The translations under genes were made by a program, and so were the position numbers. From NCBI GenBank assembly GCA_021613335.1, contig JAJTWR010000344.1:186001-250000 (forward strand): a stretch of 64,000 bases of DNA. The letters are read 5' to 3'. This document shows positions 21,836-40,008 of this stretch, one piece after another. Position 1 is the first letter of the stretch, and every line of letters begins with the position of its first letter. Origin of the DNA: Whitmania pigra (taxonomy: Eukaryota; Annelida; Clitellata; Hirudinida; Haemopidae). The notes beneath the pieces were generated by a model. That model was not told where the DNA came from. It saw only the letters and a program-made list of their open reading frames with translations, and ran no database searches.

Positions 21836-22039
21836 ACGAGTTACTTTTATCAGCCACTTTCTTAACGACGTCGATATTTCAATCAAGAGCACTTCTATCT
21901 AAATATCACTGTATCTATCAAGCAAGGCCGCTCAGCCAACGAAAGATTTTTTGACAACTTTTATATTTGATTGTTGTATATATTAGAAACTGCTTCAATT
22001 TATTAATTATTAATAATATTTTAATATCTATTTTTTGGT

Positions 22040-22275
22040 GTCCCGTCATAACAGCCCGGCGACAAAATAGCCACGACAAAACAGCCCCGCGTCCAAATAG
22101 CTCATGACAAAATAGCCCCGTCAAAACAGCCCCGTCATTATAGCCCGGTGACAAAATAGCCCAGAACAAAAAAAATCCCCTCAAAACAGCCCCGACAAAC
22201 CAGCCCCGTCGAAATAGCCCGGCGACAAAACAGCCCTAGACAAAATAGCCCCGTCAAAACAGCCCCGTCAATGTT
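22040..22275. repeat. Minisatellite with unit of about 16-17 bp (GACGGGGCTGTTTTGTC on minus)
   Basis: At least twelve imperfect units alternate ATAGCCC and ACAGCCC between GTC/GAC elements, for example GACAAAATAGCCCCGTC and AAAACAGCCCCGTC. Each unit is itself a weak inverted repeat (GAC...GTC). GC content is well above the surroundings. It ends directly at the start of the LINE relic. Confidence 0.85.
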
Positions 22276-22283
22276 CAAAAATT

Positions 22284-24175
22284 CAGAAGAGCCTGGACAA
22301 ACTGAACGAGCTGCTCGAATGGTGCAAGATGTCCTTCAAGTCTGCGAAATCCAGGAGCCTTGCCTTAACACGTGGGAAAATTCGCAGTGACGTCTTCTTC
22401 AGTGTGCCGGTCAGCGAATCCCGACGGTGGAGGAAGAGCCAGTAAAAAGCTTGGGGAGAGTGTTCGATGAAACTCTCAAAAACAAAAACCAAGAGGCAAT
22501 ATGGGGAATGGTGACGGAGATTCAAAGTGTGGTTAATACAATTTGTGCTCCTCCCAAGGCTACTTTGGCCATTGACAATGCACAAAATTGGCTTGCCTAC
22601 AATGGAGGCGCTAGAGAGGTGCAATCGACTCGCAAGGAAATGGCTGGGATTGCCCCCAGGGCTCTCTTCAGCTCTACGTCAGGAGTGCAAAAATTAAAAC
22701 TGCCGTTCAGGTTCATCATCGAAGAGTTCAGAATCAGCAAGATCAGAACGCAGCTGATGATCAACAACTACAACAATCCACAAAGTCAGGCCGCTGCTTA
22801 GATCAGGGAGGAAATTCAATGCCCAAGCGGAGATAGGAAAGTTAAAAGAAGTTCTGACCCTTGAGGAAATACGAGGCCCCATCCAAGTCGATCGTCATGG
22901 GGTCGGCTGGAATCACTTCAGCAGGTGGTCACAAGCCAACGCCTTCCAGAAATCGGCGCTGGTCATCCAAGAGAGGAGAAAGGAGATAGATAGTAACAGG
23001 ACCACAAAAGCAGTGCAGCAAAGTCAACTAGAACTGTGAACAACTTGGAATGAAGCCTTGCAGAAGATGTTGACATGGAACGCTTCGACTGACTTTTGTG
23101 ATCAGAAAGCTATACGACCAGCTGCACCTCTCATGACTACCTGCAAAGGTGGGGAACGTCAAATGCGCGCTGTGTGGAGAAGTCCAGACGCTTCGGCATA
23201 TCCTTTTAAGTTGCAGATATGCCTTAGCTTAAGGTCGGTACACATGGCGGCTGGAAGGTCAAGCTTCACATTTCTCAGAGAGATTGAAGGAAGTAAACAT
23301 CAGCCTCAGGACGTCGAGTCACAGCTGCGTTAGTTCCGTCGAACTAGCAGCCATTGAGCGGTGTTTGCTACATGTCAAAGACTGATATCAGGAGGAGTCT
23401 TTCGACATTGTCGTCCTTAGTGACTCGCTTAGTGCCTGTAGGGCACTAAAGGACGGCAACAATCATTCTCATGATATTAAAAATGTTCAGATTTTAATTT
23501 CAGATATCCAAGGGAGCGGCAGAAAGGTCACTTTCGTCTGGGTCCCTGTCCACGTTGGAATCTCTGGCAATGAGAAGGCCGATGCCCTGGCAAAGGCAGC
23601 CACTGCACCGGATCCCGGCGTCTATCAAGGATGTAAAAAGGTCCGTGGCCCGCAACATCCTCCAACATAGGCAAACCAGATGGGACGAAGACCCGCAAAG
23701 CCAACATTATAAGGCAATAGAGAAGCAAGTGTCGACGAAGAGCAAGTTCCAATGTGTCTCAAGGAGGAAGGAGGTTCTCATCTCCAGACTCCGAGTTGGA
23801 AAGTGTGCTCTGAATCAACACTTGTTTCTATTGAAACGGCACCCAGATGGAAAATGTGCAACGTCAGGAAGACGAAAGTGTGCAGCATTTCCTCATAGAA
23901 TGTCCGGCCCAGTCTGCCCTGAGGAGAGAAATCCGAATGTGTACGAAACTATAGGAAGTCCATGCTTAGCAATCCAACAAGTGCGGACATCATTTATCGG
24001 TGGATTTGCAAAAACAGAAGCGGCTTACTCTAAGTCATTTACAACTTTACTATAATTAATTAATGCATTTCATTATTCTAATACTTTTCATTTTTAACTT
24101 ACTAACACTAATCAAAATCCAAATCATCTCAGTTATGCAAAGGACTATAATCAAATAAATAAATAAATAGCCGAT
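22284..24175 (+). mobile_element. Non-LTR retrotransposon relic A (late reverse transcriptase region plus RNase H region)
   Basis: The first part encodes the conserved region after the RT core: KSRSLALTRGKIRSDVFF, EEEPVKSLGRVFDETLKN, a deleted middle, LKLPFRFIIEEFRISKIRTQ, WSQANAFQKSALVIQERRKE, then a zinc-binding CALCGEVQTLRHILLSC-type motif and GRYTWR. From about 23310 the frame carries an RNase H C-terminal half (SSVELAAIERCL, VVLSDSLSACRALKD, TFVWVPVHVGISGNEKADAL). A Cys-rich tail ends at about 24050. The 3' end has ATCTCAGTTATGCAAAGG and (AAATA)n. Multiple stops and frameshifts. It is 5' truncated and may be a fusion of two LINE families. Confidence 0.75.
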
Positions 24176-24252
24176 TCTCGTTCCGTCCTAATCATCTAGT
24201 TATGAAATAGACATTAATAAGTATCCAACCACCAACCGGCCGGTTCTCATAG

Positions 24253-25200
24253 TGCGCCCGCATGGCCTAACGGTTAAGGCTGCGCATCTCACGATGGCAG
24301 CACGAGATTCAAACCTCGCTGCGGGAGCCTAATCTAGATCAGGGGTACTCAAACTGCGGACCGCGGTCCACAATCCGGACCGCCGATAGCTTTTAAGTGG
24401 ACCTCCAATTATTTCCAAAAAAATAAATTTAAAAATTTAAAAAGTTAAAAAATTCTGAATTCTGGTCTAAGTTTGTAATTGAGGGTCAATACCCTTGCTC
24501 CAAGAAATTGGTTTTATCAGTTCTGACAATATTTGGATCAACTTACACCTGTGAATCATCATTTTCAACTATGAACATTATCAAGTCTAAAAATCGAAGT
24601 CAATTAACTGATGTACATCTTGAAAATTGTTTGAGAATTGCAATTGCTAGCTATTCTCCAAATATCAAAGAAGTCATGAAGGACAAGCAGTTCCATGCAT
24701 CACACTAAATAAAAAGTCTGACTTAACACTTGTAGATTGTTCATCTATTAGAATTAAATTTAACTGAATTTAACACAGCATTTTAATATTAATTCATTAC
24801 TTTTTATTAAACATAACTTAATACAATAAAATTTTAAAATATTATCGACTAGTCAACAATAATAACAAATCTTAAGATTAAAAATCTAACAAATCTTATG
24901 ATAAAAAATAAAATAAATTACTAATATATTGTTCATTAAAAGAAACAAAATATGGAAAATGTCTTTCCAGAATGGAGACAAAATCCAAAAACACAGGCTT
25001 GCAGGTGGTCAAAAGCAGGCTTGATTTTTTACAAACTCTTCCAAATGCTTACGACGCTCCCCCAGACTCCCTAATCAGTGCTCGCATGACTTTGACCCTT
25101 GTGGACCTCCACCCTTCTGAAAATAATCTATTGTGGACCCAAGCAAAAAAAGTTTGAGTACCCCTGATCTAGATGATTAGCAACGGACGTTAATTAAACA
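24253..25200 (+). mobile_element. tRNA-derived SINE, split by a hAT insertion
   Basis: Starts TGCGCCCGCATGGCCTAACG. A-box-like TGGCCTAACGG and B-box-like GAGATTCAAACC are spaced as in a tRNA, and CGCTGCGGGAGC follows. The tail AATCTAGAT...GATTAGCAACGGACGTTAA is interrupted at ATCTAGAT by the hAT element 24340-25166; it resumes at 25167. It ends in an A/T-rich run before GCCGATTCTCATAG. The SINE proper is about 120 bp. Confidence 0.8.
24340..25166 (+). mobile_element. hAT element inserted in the SINE, perfect 8-bp target duplication
   Basis: Ends CAGGGGTACTCAAACT and AGTTTGAGTACCCCTG with ATCTAGAT on each side (24332-24339 and 25167-25174). Plus-strand codons 24508-24708 encode the hAT dimerisation region (LTIFGSTYTCESSFSTMNII). 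Same family as 5901-6412, longer because of an AT-rich segment after the coding part. Confidence 0.92.
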
Positions 25201-25216
25201 TAAATAAAAAGCCGAT

Positions 25217-25290
25217 TCTCATAGTCCAAATCATCTCAGATATGCAAAGGACTATAATCAAATAAATAAATAAAGGCCGATTCTCATTTC
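25217..25290 (+). repeat. LINE 3' tail copy
   Basis: CCAAATCATCTCAGATATGC followed by AAAGGACTATAATC and (AAATA)n, then GGCCGATTCTCAT. It duplicates the end of LINE relic A (about 24120-24175). The phrase GCCGATTCTCAT recurs after each tail in this cluster, which suggests a multimeric or serial insertion site. Confidence 0.65.
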
Positions 25291-25516
25291 GCCGCTAGTT
25301 GCGAACAAAGAGCGATAGGAAAGAAATACAAAAATTGTTAGTTGTGTGGTGGCGGATAGGAACGATCCAGCAGGGACACCCGGCTGATCACCGGTTGCGG
25401 CCCAACTAGAGATGTGAGCGTGAAATATTTCAATTGTTTTATTTCAAAATGTTTTGTTCTTTCTGAAATATTTCAACACAAAAAAAACATAAAAAACAAA
25501 ACAAAAAATTTATACT

Positions 25517-25633
25517 ATCTATAGTATATAGTATATATATATATACTATCTATAGTATATAGTATATATATATATACTATCTATAGTATATATATACTAT
25601 ATATATATATATACTATAATATATATATATATA
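25517..25633. repeat. AT-rich tandem palindromic repeat
   Basis: Roughly 43-bp units built from CTATCTATAGTATATAG and (TA)n, repeated about three times. Each unit is self-complementary, so the tract could extrude as a cruciform. Confidence 0.85.
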
Positions 25634-26086
25634 ATTGTTCCTCCAATTATATCCAAAAAAATAAATTTAAAAATTTAAAAAGTTAAAAAATTCTGAATTC
25701 TGGTCTAAGTTTGTAATTGAGGGTCAATACCCTTGCTCCAAGAAATTGGCTTTATCAGTTCTGACAATATTTGGATCAACTTACACCTGTGAATCATCAT
25801 TTTCAACTATGAACATTATCAAGTTTAAAAATCAAAGTCAATTAACTGATGTACATCTTGGAAATTGTTTGAGAATTGCAATTACTAGCTATTCTCCAAA
25901 TATCATAGAAGTCATGAAGGACAAACAGTTCCATGCATCACACTAAATAAAAAGTCTGACAGCATTTTAATATTAATTCATTACTTTTTACTTTACCCGG
26001 TCCGCATGACTTTGACCCTTGTGGACCGCCACCTATCTGAAAATTACGTAATGTGGACCCCGGCCAAAAAAGTTTGAGTACCCCTG
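25634..26086 (+). mobile_element. 5'-truncated hAT element, third copy
   Basis: Begins abruptly after the TA tract at TTCCTCCAATTAT, which corresponds to position 24401 of the second copy. It contains the same 66-codon dimerisation region (25746-25946) and ends AGTTTGAGTACCCCTG. The left terminus and target duplication are gone. Confidence 0.85.
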
Positions 26087-26577
26087 GGCTAGGATGCCAC
26101 TCAAATATATGAACTAAATTTTTTTTTAACATTTCAAATTGCCCACCCTCTGACGTTGTTTCTGTTATGATATGTAGTTAATTTTCATTTAAATATATTA
26201 ATATTTAATGGTCGCTCGATGAGGTCAAAGGTTTTTTGAATTTTTCGTAAAACTGAATTTTTTGTCAAATTTGCAACAACTAACTAAAATGAATTGCTAA
26301 ATAAGCGTTTTTAGCACTCTATTATCCGAGTTCACCATTAATTGTTAACTGTAAAATGTTGTTTGCTTTAATGCCAAAGAAACAAGTTCATCATGCAGTT
26401 CTGGAGATGGAGCAGATAAGCATCTCAGTATTGTGAAGAGGACTAATAAATGCTTATCCTGAAGATCTGAACAGTAATTTATGTACTGAACTACAACAGC
26501 TCCACTCATATATTCGCCACAAGTTGCATCAAAATCTGAAAACAACATGTTCATGCAGAATTATACAAAGTAATAGT

Positions 26578-26784
26578 TAGAGACAACATCGAGTGTGCTT
26601 TTCCAAATGTAGAAATTGCCTTGCGCATATTTTTAACATTAATGGTTCCGAAGTGTTCAACTGAGAGCTATTCTTCTCAGTTGAAACATACAAAATATCC
26701 AAGTAGATCGACAATGAAACAACAAAGGCTTGATTCTTTATCTCTGCTGATTATTGAGGCAGACTTGTTGCGCAAAATTAATTG
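26578..26784 (+). pseudogene. hAT transposase C-terminal fragment (second subfamily)
   Basis: An open frame encodes FPNVEIALRIFLTLMVPKCS, then LDSLSLLIIEADLLRKIN and a stop. This is the hAT dimerisation region of the ZMYM/TTF-type group (usual form ...ALRILLTLPVTVASAERSFSKL...RLxxLAxLSIE). The normal ASAERSFS is changed to CSTESYSS. Only the end of the gene is present; LINE relic B follows immediately. Confidence 0.75.
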
Positions 26785-27785
26785 ATGATGTACTCAAAAA
26801 CTTTGCCAGAAAAATTTCTAGAAAAAAACTTTAAAATGTGTGCTCTCTCTGAGAGAGACAAGGAGTATCAGATTATCAACTTCTATACGATGCCTGGAAA
26901 ATCCTTTTCAACGGAAGAGCTGGAAAAAATCTTGATCCACCAAGATGCTATCATCTGTGGGAATATGAATGCATGCTCCCCAGACTTCGGAGCTCGTGAT
27001 GCTTTGATGCGAGAAGTAGGATAGTTGAGGACATAATTCATGGCTAACGATCTTGTCTCCTTAAACACAGCCGATGACACGGACACATCCAAGATGAAGG
27101 ACAAGGCAGTGATAGGAATCTTCATCCCTAAGAAAGGGGTGGAGCTTAGTGTCAGAGCTTCAAGACAAGAATATTGTAATTTTCTCGTAGTGCCATTCAG
27201 TGCCTAAAAATCGAAACAATCATATTGAAATTCATAGAATTTTATCTTTGATTTCAGATTTCAACGAGCAAGATCAGCAAGTCAATTTCACTGGGGTACC
27301 TGCTCACGTGGGCATCCCAGGAAACAAAAAGGTCGACAACCTGGAAAACCCTAGGCCAGATAGACCGCCAAATATAGCATCTATCAAAGACGTCAAAAGG
27401 TTCGTCGCCCAAAAGATCGAAGACGACTGGCAGAGAAGATGGGATTGCTCCTATGGCAGTCATCATCATAAAATCCAGAAACAAGCAACGACGAGGGGCT
27501 TCTTCCAATGCGCCTGCAGGAGGTACTCATCTCCAGACTCCGGCTTGCTTGGAAGATGTCATCTAAACCATGTCAAAAGGCACAACAGCGGCAAATGCCA
27601 AACTTGTCCTCGGAAGAAGGAGTCTACTAGGCATTTTCTCCTGAAGTGTTCTAATCAGGAGCCCTTCAGACGGAGCATCAGGTCGAAACTCAAAATGCAG
27701 TTACTGGATTTGTGAACTATGCTTAGCAATTACCCTAGTATAGATCTCATGTAAAGGTGATATAATATAGATCTCATATAATCCA
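26782..27785 (+). mobile_element. Non-LTR retrotransposon relic B (APE-type endonuclease and RNase H ends, RT deleted)
   Basis: 26782-27024 resembles the middle of an APE-like endonuclease (IINFYTMPGKSFS; IICGNMNACSPDFGARDAL, the GDFNAHxxxWG motif with Asp replaced by Asn). From 27200 it encodes an RNase H end (VNFTGVPAHVGIPGNKKVD) and a C-terminal Cys/His motif CQTCPRKKESTRHFLLKC. The whole reverse transcriptase between them is missing. The RNase H end and zinc motif resemble those of relic A, so the two are the same or sister families. Confidence 0.75.
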
Positions 27786-27892
27786 AGAAAAGAGAAGAAC
27801 CCTGATGTTTCTTTTTTTCTGTTTCCTTTCTGAGGATTCCCGCAGGAACTCGGAGCCTATGATACAAATAAAGTAGGGGTATTTATAACAAA

Positions 27893-28640
27893 GTTACAGC
27901 ACTTGCCATAGATAACGCACGAAATGTGACTGCTGCGGTAACGATGTTGCCGTTTCAGCATATGCCATGTGCAGCTCACTATATTCAATTATCAATCAGG
28001 AAAGCACTTGATGAATCTGGTGTAGAAGCTGCTCTGTCAAAGTACGAATAATTGTTGGCCATTTCAAGCATAGCCCTGCAAATGACATGGAGCTCCAAAC
28101 CGAACAAGCTAAACTCAATCAGAAAGCAGAGTCTCTCATACAGCATGTCTCCACTCTATGAAATTCCACTCTACAAATGATCCAGCAGCTAATAAGAAAT
28201 AGAGCAGCAATCTCGACAGTTTTTGACAATCGAAATCATAAGCATAATTTATGTCTTCTAAATGAATATGAGTGGGAAAAACTCAGAATAATTGAAAATA
28301 TTTTGGAGCCCTGCCGTTACGCGACAGAATTCTTGGGTGGAAAAAAGTATATTTCATGCTCAGTTGTTATGCCAACGATGTGCCATCTTTTCCGTACCAT
28401 GACCGTGTCTGATGACGACCCAGCTTATGTAATTCGGTTCAAGAAGGCTTTTAGTGACGATCTTCGACAACGCCAGAAAAATTTCAATTTAAGTTGGCTA
28501 AGTATTGCACTTGATCCAAGATTCAAGAACCTGAAATGCTTACTGCTTCCATACATTTGCTGGAACTACGTTCGCAATTGTTATATTGAAGAACTTCGGA
28601 AGCATCTCGGTGAGTTTGATTTGTATTTCTTTTTTTCTTT
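27893..28640 (+). pseudogene. hAT transposase fragment (ZBED-like group)
   Basis: AIDNARNVTAAVTMLPF and MPCAAHYIQLSIRKALDES match the second-aspartate and CxAHxLxL motifs of hAT transposases. After frame changes, WEKLRIIENILEPCRYATEF, VVMPTMCHLFRTM and LSIALDPRFKNLKCLL match the following helical and third-acid regions. The C-terminal dimerisation domain is absent from this piece. Stops between segments show it is dead. Confidence 0.75.
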
Positions 28641-29389
28641 GAATAGTTATTTGTTTTACTTATCTGAGTAGTTGCCTAAATAATCAATCTGAACAAGTTG
28701 TTGGGACAACAATTTGCCTAGCACTTCCAAGATTGATTGAATAGGCTGGCTTGACAGACCAAGGGGTTAAGTTACTCTTTAGTAGTCGTTTTGCAGCCTG
28801 CTAACAGATTATTAACAGTAAAGGGGGCGGCAAAAACAGTTGTTATGCCACTGGAAGAACCTGACATATTTTATACCAGTCCTGGCATATTATTAAGCAT
28901 TTAAATAAAAATTTCTTTTATCTGTTATAGGATGATCGGCAAGTAACTCCTATTTTATAATGCTTATAAGTTTTTAATATGTTGTAATATATTTAAAATT
29001 CCTTTTGCTATATGGCAAATAAATAAGTGTTTTTGTTTTATTTTTAGATCGTTTATTTGTTGAAATTTGTTTGAAATGAAATGTTTTTGGTCATGGTTGA
29101 GTTATGATGTTTAATAATGATATTTTAATTATAGTGATGCTGATGGTGGCGGTAATGATGTTGTTGATGATGAAAAGGATGGTGGAGATGATGGTGATGA
29201 TTACGTCATCACTACCAATATAATAATTATCAAATTCAATTTAGATAAATATGTTATGCACTTTCGTGTCATATCCATTTTTTTAAGAATTATATTTCAG
29301 AAATAAATTAGTAACATTTAAAAATAGGGTGCTAATTTCCAATCACTCTGTGTATTGTCATTTCGGTTTTTTTTCAGATTACCAGCAAT

Positions 29390-30590
29390 CGTGACGGAGA
29401 CGTGACAGGAATCGCTGAAGAACTTGGGTGTCTAGGGTTTCTAAAAGACGCCAAGCGAAGGAAGCAGCAATGAAATCATCAGTAGAAGTAGCAAAATTAA
29501 GAAAATTGGACCACTTCTTCACTATCCAACCATTACAAATGTCAGAGAGGAGTGATGAATTTGCAGAACCTGATCAGCCTGAAGATTTTGAAGAAATGGC
29601 TGATGATCCTGACACAGAAATTGCAAAAGTAATAACGTGTCCAATTTAAGAACATATAGAAATGAAGGCTAATAGTATAGAAGTTGAAGTGGATGGCACA
29701 CCAGGGGGCAATAACATTGGACTTTGGCCATCCATTATTTTGAATCAAATGTGGAATACTGGCTGAAAAGGGGTGCATCAACAGTTCGGTACTATAATGA
29801 AAGTTTGTTCTCTGCCCATTTGGTGCGGCAACCTAGAAATAAGCGCAATATTCCGAGAATGGCACGCTTGGCTTTTCCGTCGTCAAAATCATAATGGAAA
29901 ATTCATAGCTAAGAACTAACTATGTTTCTCTCTCTTTCGTCAAATGGATTCTGTGATTGGAAACATTTACAAGAACATCTACGCAGTCATGAACAGTCAG
30001 CACATCTGAGGGCAACGATTGCTTTCAGTAAGAGGTTAAGAGCAATAGGGCGAATTGATACGGAACTGACACAACAGGTCGAGAGTCTAGAGCAGTACTG
30101 GAGATCAGTGCTGAAATGAGTAGTTAGAGCCTTTAAATTTATTACCGAGCTTTTGTGGCTTAGCATTCAGAGGTGACAACGAATTGGTTGGATCGCCTAG
30201 TAGTGGAACTTTTTGGGTATTCTTGAACTCATCGCCCAGTACGACGACCATTTTTTCAGCATATCGAAACTCAAGCCAATCGCGGCAATCACACAAACTA
30301 TCATCTACAATGTCATCTACAATAATGGAAGAGCTTATCAGTTTTATGTGTGAACAAGTCCTCGGAGAAATCATTTCTCGAGTTAAAAAATCAAAGTAAT
30401 CTCTTTGGATTCTACACCCGATGCAGTCCACATTGACCAACTGACCCTTGTATTGAGATACATGGAGTAAGATGGTCCAATGGAACGCAATGATTAGCAA
30501 GTACAATGGTCTACAAATCACGAGCATCGAGTCAAATGTACTGCGTGAATTAAATCTAGACAAGTATCTGGACTGTAATCATAGCTGTTA
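29390..30590 (+). pseudogene. hAT transposase relic with TTF/DUF4371 region (ZMYM1-like group)
   Basis: Starts with a basic N-terminal stretch (RVSKRRQAKEAAMK) and a LDHFFT motif. The TTF-type zinc finger region ends around GFCDWKHLQEHLRSHEQSAH. Then come ELTQQVESLEQYWRSVLKRVV and a DUF4371-like core in shifting frames (NFLGILELIAQYD; HKLSSTMSSTIMEELISFM; VLGEIISRVKKSK). The catalytic and dimerisation parts are missing. Frameshifts throughout. Confidence 0.72.
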
Positions 30591-32413
30591 TAACTTTATT
30601 TATTCTCTGATTTTAGCCATATTTATTTGGTTATATTATATTTTTATTTTTCAAAGAAAATTAAAGTATTATAACTGTAAATAACTTTGACAAGTACAAC
30701 CCGACATTTTGAATGATAGCGATGACATCAGAGAAAGATAATATATTAAATCAACTAGAAATTACGAGTTGCTCACCAACAGAAATTTCGGGTCCCTATT
30801 TTATTTCAATTTGATGATAGAAAGACAAAATAAAAGTTTTAAAACCCAAGCGGGTCCCAAGAAATTGACGACCCCTGGGCACTTCTCTAAGCAATGAACG
30901 TCTAACGGACAGCCATTACCATTATTGAGTTGTTTTTTCCATTACCAGAATGACATGACATACAGGAATATATGCACTTGTGCTTATTGCATAAAATATT
31001 GACAAACTAAACTTCTGAAACACCGACAAAAACATTTCATGTCCCTAGGCACAGTGACCATGGGCCCCTATATATATAAATCACAACTTTACAGTATCGC
31101 AAAAATTCCAACTTTAATATCTGAGGTACATTTAATGGAATCTCATAATCTAATATTTTTTGTGCATTACGATTTCTTTCGTAATTTGACAATGTAAGTT
31201 ACAAGTAACCCTTCAAGTCCTTGAAGGGGGCCCATTTTGATTTTCTTGCGGGAGTTTTTTGAAGCCACTGACCGTACGTTAAGGTTGATAACGTAACTAA
31301 ATAAGTACACGATTGTAAAATGGTGTCATTGAAAAGTTGTGTAAATGTAACCGATAACTGGAAAATTGTAACTGGTAACTAGAAATTAAGTGGAACTGGA
31401 GAGCACTAACTGTAACTCAAACTCAAACTGAAAAGTCATAGCTGAAATAACCATAATTTGTAGTTGATGGTTTAGGATGGTACCTGGTACCCATGGTCTC
31501 TACCAGAGACACCTTCAGTCCCCTTCCTTTCTACGTCTGAATAAAGTCAAAAAATGTACAAGACCGGCCCTCACCTCGGCTTAATTATCGAGAACGGTCT
31601 ACTAAAAACCAATTGTTGAATATAACTTCGGTGCACACATTTGGGAAATAACTAGCTGAAATTAACGAGTCTGAAACAAACCCAACGCTAGGCATTTGTT
31701 GTCCTACAAAATAATTTATATTAAATTAATATCATACTTTTTGAGGCTTTGACTTTTTAATAACGCTTAGTCGGACATCAAATCTTTATCAAATTTACAA
31801 AGTTATTATTTTGATCAAACATAATCTATTCTAAATTTTTTCAAATTTGACCGATATAACATAACGATTATTTAAGTGGTTAAGAAGACCTGGATCTGTA
31901 TAATAACCACTCTATAATTCAACTTTCATTTCTTATACAACTTATTATTCAATGTATACTAGAATAGACTATAACAAGTGAACAGAAATTAAGGCAATGA
32001 TATTCCTTGCTAAATGGAACGAAGCTTATACTCTTACATTCTAAGCACATCTAGATTGTTTAAAATTTTACGTTTAAAATTCACGCATCACTGCATAACT
32101 GCTGCTCTAAGCATGTGGTTATCGAGCTTGCTGCTTCTTTGTTCCTGCGGAGAGTTCGAGGCTACAAGCGGTAAGGATGCGGTAATTGAGGTGTGCGATT
32201 ATAATTTGACGGTGGTGTGAAGCGGCGACACGCCGTCGCTATAGGCTTTGTTCTGTAAATGGTTCTTTCGCCCGAGTTTGATGCTCATAATGTTTGTTAA
32301 CGAAGTTCTTGTCATTTTGCTCCGAGTCGATTCTCGTCATCCTATAAATTCGCTACACGAACGAATTTAGTGAGCCGGGATCATTATTTTTTAGATACCG
32401 ATGACACATTGGA
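30591..32413. other. Intergenic region upstream of the MLK gene
   Basis: AT-rich. Short hAT-like end motifs lie near 30850-30895 (GCGGGTCCC ... GACCCCTGGG), and a CR1-type LINE 3' tail on minus lies at 31863-31912. The last 200 bp before the MLK start are less AT-rich and may hold its promoter and 5' UTR; no clear TATA or initiator could be assigned. Confidence 0.5.
31863..31912 (-). repeat. CR1-like LINE 3' tail fragment
   Basis: GTGGTTAAGAAGACCTGGAT followed by CTGTATAATAACCACTC matches the 3' untranslated end of the CR1-like LINE copies at 44.28 kb and 46.97 kb. Confidence 0.7.

Positions 32414-40008
<7,595 letters not shown>

Larger units (their letters stand above)
17760..21910 (-). mobile_element. 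Large DNA transposon relic, copy A (POGK-like transposase; interrupted by a foldback element)
   Basis: The left block (about 17770-18060) matches 42455-42760, and the right block (about 20760-21430) matches 43190-43690 plus 47335-47720, in the same order and strand. They are therefore two copies of one element family. In this copy the left and right blocks are separated by the foldback palindrome (18064-20240) and a duplicated stretch (20330-20720). The transposase relic (21835-21060) is on the minus strand. The true ends and target duplication could not be defined. Confidence 0.6.

Noticed and set aside
24253..24330. Possible tRNA gene
   Set aside because: Polymerase III-like boxes are present, but no pairing acceptor stem or clear anticodon loop was found. 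The unit is repeated with a retroposon tail, so it is a SINE.
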